6,277 nt of DNA, from NCBI GenBank assembly GCA_025360895.1, contig JANYBF010000593.1, positions 1 through 6,277 of the forward strand, in the 5' to 3' direction. Every line of letters starts with the position of its first letter. Position 1 is the stretch's first letter. The notes under the pieces are model-generated. The model ran no database searches and was not told where the DNA came from. It worked only from the letters and a program-made list of their open reading frames with translations. A program made the position numbers and the translations under genes. Below are positions 5,489-6,277 of this stretch, piece after piece. Source of the DNA: Verrucomicrobiota bacterium (GTDB lineage Bacteria; Verrucomicrobiota; Verrucomicrobiia; Limisphaerales; JADLHS01).

Positions 5489-6166
5489 ATGGCCGTTGCT
5501 GCATCCGCACCTCATAGAGCTGTCGTCGAACACATGGTTCGACAGGCGGTGTATTCACGGCTCGGCAAGCCCCTGCCCCGCACCGCCAGCGCGCCCAATC
5601 CACTCGTCGTCAATATCAGTGCGCGCCATTGCCACCTCACCCCCGAGGCGGTCGAGGCGCTTTTTGGAAAAGGGCATCAACTGCAGGTTCACAAATGGCT
5701 TTATCAAGATGGGCAGTTCGCAGCGAAGGAAACCGTGACGCTCATCGGCCCGCGCAGCCGGGTCATTTCTAATCTCCGGATTTTAGGTCCATGCCGAAGT
5801 CTAAACCAGGTTGAGTTGGCTTATACTGATGCCATCGCGCTGGGGTTTGAAATTCCGTTACGCGCTTCCGGCAACATCAAGGGCACGCCGGGCGGGATGT
5901 TAATGGGGCCGGGAGGTTTTTTTGAAATGCCAGACGGCGTGATCCGCGCGTTGCGTCATGCCCACTTGAGTCCGACCGATGCCGATTTTTACAGCGTAAA
6001 ACACGGCGACATGATGAAGCTGAAGATCGGGGGCGATTGCGGCACCGTGCTCGACAAGATGCTTTGCCGCGTGGACCCGAGTTTCAAACTGGAAGTCCAC
6101 ATTGATACGGATGAAGGCAACGCGTGCAACCTGCAACCCGACACGCCCGTTGAACTTTTGAAGTAA
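5489..6166 (+). CDS. pduL: Phosphate propanoyltransferase (PduL-type phosphotransacylase)
   Basis: Interconverts acyl-CoA and acyl-phosphate (propanoyl or acetyl), regenerating CoA inside bacterial microcompartments and feeding acyl-phosphate to a kinase. From the ATG at 5489 the protein has 225 aa, the usual length. The frame is open back to 5321, but the extra 56 residues would overlap deoR and are unlike PduL. The metal-site residues of the family are all present: His47 and His49 in SARHCHLT, Glu109 in NQVELAYTD, His157 and His159 in RHAHLSP, and His204 in EVHIDTDEGN. Arg103, the conserved basic active-site position, is also kept. Residues 9-26 (PHRAVVEHMVRQAVYSRL) form an amphipathic helix followed by a Pro/Ala linker, the shape of a BMC encapsulation peptide. 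The divergent DeoR gene matches the border of planctomycete-verrucomicrobial BMC loci used for fucose/rhamnose breakdown; shell genes would lie beyond the window. Identity is firm, BMC context inferred. Confidence 0.95.
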   Translation: MAVAASAPHRAVVEHMVRQAVYSRLGKPLPRTASAPNPLVVNISARHCHLTPEAVEALFGKGHQLQVHKWLYQDGQFAAKETVTLIGPRSRVISNLRILGPCRSLNQVELAYTDAIALGFEIPLRASGNIKGTPGGMLMGPGGFFEMPDGVIRALRHAHLSPTDADFYSVKHGDMMKLKIGGDCGTVLDKMLCRVDPSFKLEVHIDTDEGNACNLQPDTPVELLK

Positions 6167-6167
6167 C

Positions 6168-6195
6168 CACGAATGAACACGAACAGACACGAATG
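6168..6195 (+). repeat. Three-unit 10-bp direct repeat (CACGAA type)
   Basis: CACGAATGAA, CACGAACAGA and CACGAATG follow each other with exact 10-bp spacing, starting one base after the pduL stop codon. The period equals about one helical turn. No coding sense is apparent. It looks like a short dispersed intergenic repeat and leads into the hairpin at 6209-6234. Confidence 0.7.
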
Positions 6196-6208
6196 TTTTC
6201 TGCGGAGC

Positions 6209-6234
6209 GCGGCTATGGTCGAAGACCTAGCCGC
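6209..6234 (+). repeat. GC-rich hairpin (REP-like) downstream of pduL
   Basis: GCGGCTA (6209-6215) pairs with TAGCCGC (6228-6234). T6216 is bulged, then GGTC (6217-6220) pairs with GACC (6224-6227) around a GAA loop, giving 11 pairs in 26 nt. No T-run follows, so it is not a classical intrinsic terminator. It could protect the 3' end of pduL mRNA or be a dispersed palindromic repeat. The remaining 43 bp to the window end show nothing recognisable. Confidence 0.6.
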
Positions 6235-6277
6235 AGCGCGTGGACGGTTCGTGAGTGCTGCGACTGGTGCTGCGCAC

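Noticed and set aside
5405..5533. Upstream-extended start of the DeoR regulator
   Set aside because: The added 43 residues are unlike any DeoR N-terminus, would overlap pduL and would cover the shared promoter region; the ATG at 5404 gives the normal family start.

Overview
The window looks like a piece of a Verrucomicrobiota-type genome (PVC group), probably from an environmental or metagenomic assembly. The pointers are a divergent DeoR regulator/PduL pair of the kind that borders planctomycete-verrucomicrobial bacterial microcompartment (BMC) loci, a four-helix-bundle gene framed by GAGGAC-type repeats, and CACGAA and hairpin repeats between genes. This lineage call is inference; no rRNA or single-copy marker is present.

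Layout, left to right. (1) The left edge holds the 5' two thirds of gmd (GDP-mannose 4,6-dehydratase, minus strand). Its reading frame is broken near position 134 and the gene runs off the window. (2) A tRNA-Pro(GGG) with an encoded CCA end lies at 907-984 on the minus strand, with a plausible promoter of its own. (3) A minus-strand cluster follows, in transcription order: dihydrolipoyl acyltransferase (E2, 4399-3128), a four-helix-bundle protein (3089-2541) and dihydrolipoyl dehydrogenase (E3/lpdA, 2539-1124). E2 and E3 are the core and the flavoprotein of a 2-oxoacid dehydrogenase complex; no E1 gene is present here. (4) After a 246-bp gap comes a DeoR/GlpR-family repressor (minus, 5404-4646). 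It is divergent from pduL (plus, 5489-6166), a phosphate acyltransferase with an apparent BMC-targeting N-terminus. Their 84-bp shared promoter region contains a 7+7 bp palindrome. (5) The right end carries a three-unit 10-bp repeat and a GC-rich hairpin.

The most unusual structure lies between E2 and E3. The four-helix-bundle gene is bracketed by a 27-bp inverted repeat (26 of 27 positions match) that starts directly after the E2 stop codon and ends just before the lpdA start. In RNA the two arms would form a long stem with the gene in the loop. That is the architecture of the 23S rRNA intervening sequences (IVS) that encode the same protein family, but here it sits inside a protein-coding operon. 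The downstream arm also holds the Shine-Dalgarno sequence of lpdA, so the stem could hide it, and it encodes the Arg/Thr-rich tail of the four-helix protein.
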